Assembly (NCBI GenBank): GCA_026874595.1
Contig: CM049314.1
Span: 17,476,729 to 17,540,728 of the forward strand
From: Sipunculus nudus
Taxonomy: Eukaryota; Annelida; Sipuncula; Golfingiida; Sipunculidae
Direction: 5' to 3'
DNA: 64,000 bases
Shown: positions 60,281 to 64,000 of the stretch, piece after piece
Numbering within the stretch: the stretch's first letter is position 1
Layout of the letters: every line of letters starts with the position of its first letter
Program-made: the position numbers and the translations under genes
Notes under the pieces: generated by a model
Seen by the model: the letters and a program-made list of their open reading frames with translations, nothing else
Told to the model about the DNA's origin: nothing
The model's database searches: none

Positions 60281-60960
60281 CTGACAAGTTTATTTACACT
60301 ATTTATAAAAAGCCGGAAAACGTGTAGCTTCAATAACATTGACAAACAGTAGGAACATTCTAACATGAAAATGCAATGAAATCCATTAAACATTAAACAT
60401 TCCTATTTATTTACATGATGTAATCCAAATTTGAAAGAAGCACCAATATCACTGACAAACAGTAGGGATATTTATACAAATTCTTAAATAAAATGATATA
60501 AACATTCCTAACAAAAATAAAGTTAATAAAAAATGCAGGGAAATCGATAAAATATATACAGTCCTATCTATTTACTTGATGTTATAAAAACTTGAACACA
60601 TGGAACACGAATATCACTGACAAACAGAAACAACATGCGAACAAATTTTTAAAAGATTATATAAATACTATTACATTCCTTACAAAAAGTGTTCATAAAA
60701 ATGCAAGGAAACCGATAAAACATAAACAGTCCTATTTATTTACATAATATAATCCAGACTCGAAAGCATGAAGCACCAATATAACTGACAGACAGTCGGA
60801 ATATTTAAAGAAATTCTAAAAAGTCATATATATATACAATATAAAAGTTCTTAAAAAAGCTAGGAAATCGATCAAATATATACAGGTATATTAATGTACA
60901 ATGTCTAAGACAAGGTGGAACGAATGAAGCACCAATGAAACAGTCCACGCTGTGCAAAGC
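60281..60960. repeat. ~165-bp tandem repeat array
   Basis: cactgacaaacag-like anchors recur at about 60335, 60451, 60616 and 60786, and cctatttatttacat anchors at about 60402, 60562 and 60731. This gives three to four degenerate units of roughly 165 bp. AT-rich, no coding frame. Confidence 0.8.
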
Positions 60961-61962
60961 AGTTTTCAGCGACGTCGACGGCGCCTAAGTCGCTGCACAA
61001 CATCCGCCCGTTATCTATGCTCAACACCGTTACCTATAGTGGATTTAAAACCTGTGCATACAAAAAAAAATAACTAGGTATTTCGACTCAAATTCTGAAG
61101 GCAGATGTACCCAAGTACTTTTTCCAGTAAATCCCTGCAAGTGCACTCCTCTTGAAGCAAAAAAAGATATACATTGACAATTTTTGTTTTCAAAAGTTAA
61201 ATTAAATAGAAACAAATATGTCCTTTTATAAAAAGCCTTTTTTGTTCAATTTATAACTATAATTTATGTTTTGATTTTATCAAAGGCTATTAATTTATAT
61301 TTTAACATTAATCACAAAATACCAAGTGAAAACAATGTCTGCAATGTGTAATTGAGATTTTACTTCGTGTAACGGTGTCGAGAGAAAAGGTTCATATATT
61401 TCCCTTACCTGGACTATTAAATAAAAGGAAACTGAAAGTGCACTACAGGCATTATGCTAGAATTCTAAAGATATTTTTAACAAAACTAAGTTTTGTTATA
61501 TCTTTTTTTAAATGTATATATGTTACTTATATTACTGTTGCGGTTGCTAGTGTTATCTAGTGATTATTGCTTGGACTTTACTCATATATATACCAGAAGC
61601 GGAATTGAACAAACTTCTCTTGAAGTTCTCATCAAGGGACATCAAAGAACATTAATACGAAAATATTTCAATGGGATTTCTTAGAATAACATTGACTAAA
61701 TAAACAGCATGTACCGTCTGAAATGATATAAGTATATAATCAGAAACATAATTAAATTGAGTAGATATGGAGTAGAAAACTGTTTCATTAACTTCCATAT
61801 GAGATAATATACCCTACTAATACTTAATGTGATAAATACACTGAACTTACAAAAACACAGTCATATTAAGGAAACGTTTATTTTTCAAAATATTTAAAAT
61901 ATACACACGGGGCGTCTATCTGATAATACACTTGATATCTGAACAGCATCCATTTCCAAAGT

Positions 61963-61975
61963 GCCTCTCTCCCGC

Positions 61976-62007
<32 letters not shown>
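61963..62007. repeat. (CT)n microsatellite
   Basis: CT run with cccg and cg interruptions, inside the 4.9-kb element. Confidence 0.9.
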
Positions 62008-62318
62008 ATCATCGGCAATCGAAAGGTCATGGACTCGATTCCCATCGGCAGTGATCCTACTTTTTTGGTCTATCACGTTCAATGTCTTTATACAATGAGA
62101 AACGCTTTGTGGAACCATTTTTATCATAGCAATATAGTCCACCTCGAATTAAAGCGAACATTCTCAAAAAGTCTTTCCATTTATGTGAATATGAACCTGT
62201 TCGACTTTTATTTGGATTTCTTTAAATAAATAATTGGAGGGCACACAATATATCGTATACCAATAGCGTCTGATGGTTTGCGGCGTTTATCTGAACAACA
62301 TCTATACATGTATTTCCA

Positions 62319-62405
62319 AGGCGTCTATCCATACATATATCTGGTAAGTTTATAAGTGTGAAGGCGTCTATCCATACATATATCTGGTAAGTTTATAAGT
62401 GTGAA
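62319..62405. repeat. 43-bp direct tandem duplication
   Basis: aaggcgtctatccatacata and the following 23 bases (to ataagtgtg) occur twice head to tail without a visible mismatch, so it is a recent duplication. The unit again starts with the GCGTCTAT motif. Confidence 0.85.
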
Positions 62406-62756
62406 ATGGCAAAACACTTATTTTTGTGTAATTCATTTATAAATTGAATATGTGGTGAATGTTGTGAAAAATGAAAAATTAACTCGTTTAGAGAGATTAT
62501 GATGTGATTTTAACAATAAATGAGACCCAGTATGTAGTTGGCTAAGGAAGTCCCGAAATCTTATTAATTTTTCGTTAAACAAGATTATTGACTATGCAAT
62601 CTCTTATATATATAATACTGTTTCGTCAAGTATATATTTGTTTATATATATTTATATATAATAATAGTTTTATTCAAGTATAAAGGTCTCCAGGCTATAG
62701 AACATATAATCAATATAACATCATTTTTCATGATAATTTGTGGTGCTTAACCTTGG

Positions 62757-62802
62757 CGATATATATATATATATATACACATGTGTGTGTGTGTGTGTGT
62801 GG
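62757..62802. repeat. (AT)n-(TG)n compound microsatellite
   Basis: AT run, then acacatgtgtgtgtgtgtgt. Confidence 0.9.
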
Positions 62803-63179
62803 AATCAAATAATTAAAATTAAAAATAAAATTTGTAAAAGCAGTCAGATATTCTAAACCGGACATGGATCAGTGATCATATGATGTTGTTTTAACAATAA
62901 ACGAGTTCGGGGTACAATGTCAGTTAGAGCCTGGTAATCCGATTGATCATTTAAGTAACGGGAGACCCCGATAATGAGGTAGGTTTTCTTTGATGTTGAC
63001 TAATTAATCCTATCATGTACATAATTTCATTGCTTCAGGTTCTTTAATTTTAACTATACATTGTATATTGAGAAAAGATAATTTACAATCGAAAATATAA
63101 TAAACATTACATTACCTTTATATAATTGAAACTACACATGACCATTATTTAAAATTTTCTTTGTTAGGTAAATGAAACA

Positions 63180-63720
63180 AAAGACCCTCATTTGCACGAA
63201 ATATGCACAAACACTCAATATAATCTAAAACATAACATGGTTATTATTAAATTGGGTCCCCCTTTTATGGAAACTTTTAAATATAATGAGAATTATATTC
63301 ATTTCTTGTCATTAGGCGTCTTTCTGAAAAGGTGAATTCAAACGCTGGTGTCTATAATACAATAACGTCTAGATATGATCAGCGTTCATTTTGATTCGCA
63401 CGATATGAAAAGACCCTCTTTCGCACGCAATACGCACAAACACGCAACATAATCTAAAACATAACATGGTTATTATTAAATTTGGTCTCCTTTTTATGGA
63501 AAATTTAATAAAAAATGAGAATTATTTTCATAATTTGTCATTAGGCGTCTTTCTGAAGGATGGATGCAGACGATGGTAATGATGGCGTCTATAATACGAT
63601 GGTCTCTAAGACAGTTTTGTTAACGTTCATCTTCAATCGCACGATATACACACTTAAAGGTAAAAATATAAAATATATAAACACGGTTATATATGGCTTC
63701 CATTTAGGCGTCTTAATGAA
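63180..63720. repeat. ~230-bp tandem repeat array
   Basis: The run from gaccctcatttgcacg (63183) to attaggcgtctttctgaa recurs from gaccctctttcgcacg (63413), a period of about 230 bp. A shortened third unit follows to about 63720. Each unit ends at a GCGTCTTT motif related to the terminal array. Confidence 0.85.
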
Positions 63721-63743
63721 GGGTATATGGGCTTATAATACGG

Positions 63744-63840
63744 AGGCGTCTATATGAACAGCGTCCATTTTCATGGCGTCCAAATGAACAGCGTCCAGGT
63801 GATACAATAGCGTCTATCTGAACAGCGTCCATCTGAGATG
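63744..63840. repeat. Right terminal array, 15-bp units, inverted
   Basis: Six units, each opening GCGTC(C/T)AT, inverted relative to the left array. Spacing is 15, 15, 15, 19 and 15 bases. Confidence 0.85.
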
Positions 63841-64000
63841 ATCCCGGATCCAGAAGAAAAGGAATTTTGGGTAATTTCTTAGAGAGTGCGTCATTGTCTT
63901 TGATGTTGGTGGAAATCTTTCCCAGGAGACTGAACGCAACGCCATCAAACCATCTCTCTTCATAGGTCTTTGAGATTTTTGTTTAGCAAAAAGAAATTCA

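Larger units (their letters stand above)
58968..63857. mobile_element. 4.9-kb element bounded by inverted arrays of a 15-bp repeat
   Basis: The left end is GGATCCAGGGGTC followed by seven units of TGGACGCTRT... at 58991, 59006, 59021, 59035, 59050, 59064 and 59079, a 14-15-base period. The right end is the inverted equivalent: GCGTC units at 63746, 63761, 63776, 63791, 63810 and 63825, then GATCCCGGATCC. The outermost unit pair matches at 24 of 25 bases in inverted orientation. The interior has no frame above 85 codons but contains ~165-bp and ~230-bp tandem arrays and extra copies of the GCGTCTAT motif. It reads as a non-autonomous inverted-repeat element; the superfamily is not recognised. 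Confidence 0.7.

Noticed and set aside
62029-62229. 66-codon frame after the CT repeat
   Set aside because: Lies within the 4.9-kb element, with no splice or family support.

Overview
The window is animal nuclear DNA. It is AT-rich, full of (AT)n, (CT)n and poly-G/C tracts, has spliceosomal introns, and carries several families of dispersed repeats. The mix of an intronless TIR-domain receptor, a patatin-like lipase with intron positions like those of vertebrate PNPLA2, a 5'-truncated non-LTR retrotransposon, CAGGGGCG-ended MITEs, and (GGAC)n / AGGTCA-rich repeats suggests a marine invertebrate, most likely a lophotrochozoan such as a mollusc or brachiopod. That assignment is inference; no taxon-specific gene was recognised.

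Layout. 1-10.3 kb: mostly non-coding, with microsatellites, a MITE (about 0.66-0.86 kb), a degenerate ~145-bp repeat rich in AGGTCA half sites (4.75-5.25 kb), a broken exon-like stretch (7.72-7.94 kb) and a GAGTCC-rich block (8.18-8.33 kb). 10.3-12.1 kb (minus): one intronless 601-residue gene for a type I membrane receptor with signal peptide, unknown Cys-rich domain, Frizzled-type CRD, one sushi/CCP module, TM helix and TIR domain. This is the most striking gene in the window. 13.2-41.8 kb: two near-identical units of about 14 kb in direct tandem (13201-26964 and 26977-41773), each holding the same SINE, foldback element, MITE, microsatellites and a handful of short splice-bounded open segments. 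The copies differ by a retrotransposon in copy 2, a DNA-transposon-like insertion in copy 1, a copy-1-only perfect hairpin, and small frame-breaking indels. 41.8-47.2 kb: no recognised gene. 47.2-55.7 kb (minus): three exons of a PNPLA2/3-type lipase, with a GC-rich element (52.23-53.26 kb) inside one intron. 55.7-64 kb: presumed upstream intron or intergenic DNA, mostly occupied by a 4.9-kb element (58.97-63.86 kb) whose ends are inverted arrays of a 15-bp repeat and whose interior holds further tandem arrays.

The recognised genes do not form an obvious pathway: one is an innate-immunity/Wnt-like receptor, the other a neutral-lipid hydrolase. Most of the remaining sequence is repeat turnover. 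The tandem unit may be a true segmental duplication or two haplotypes assembled side by side; the sequence alone cannot decide.
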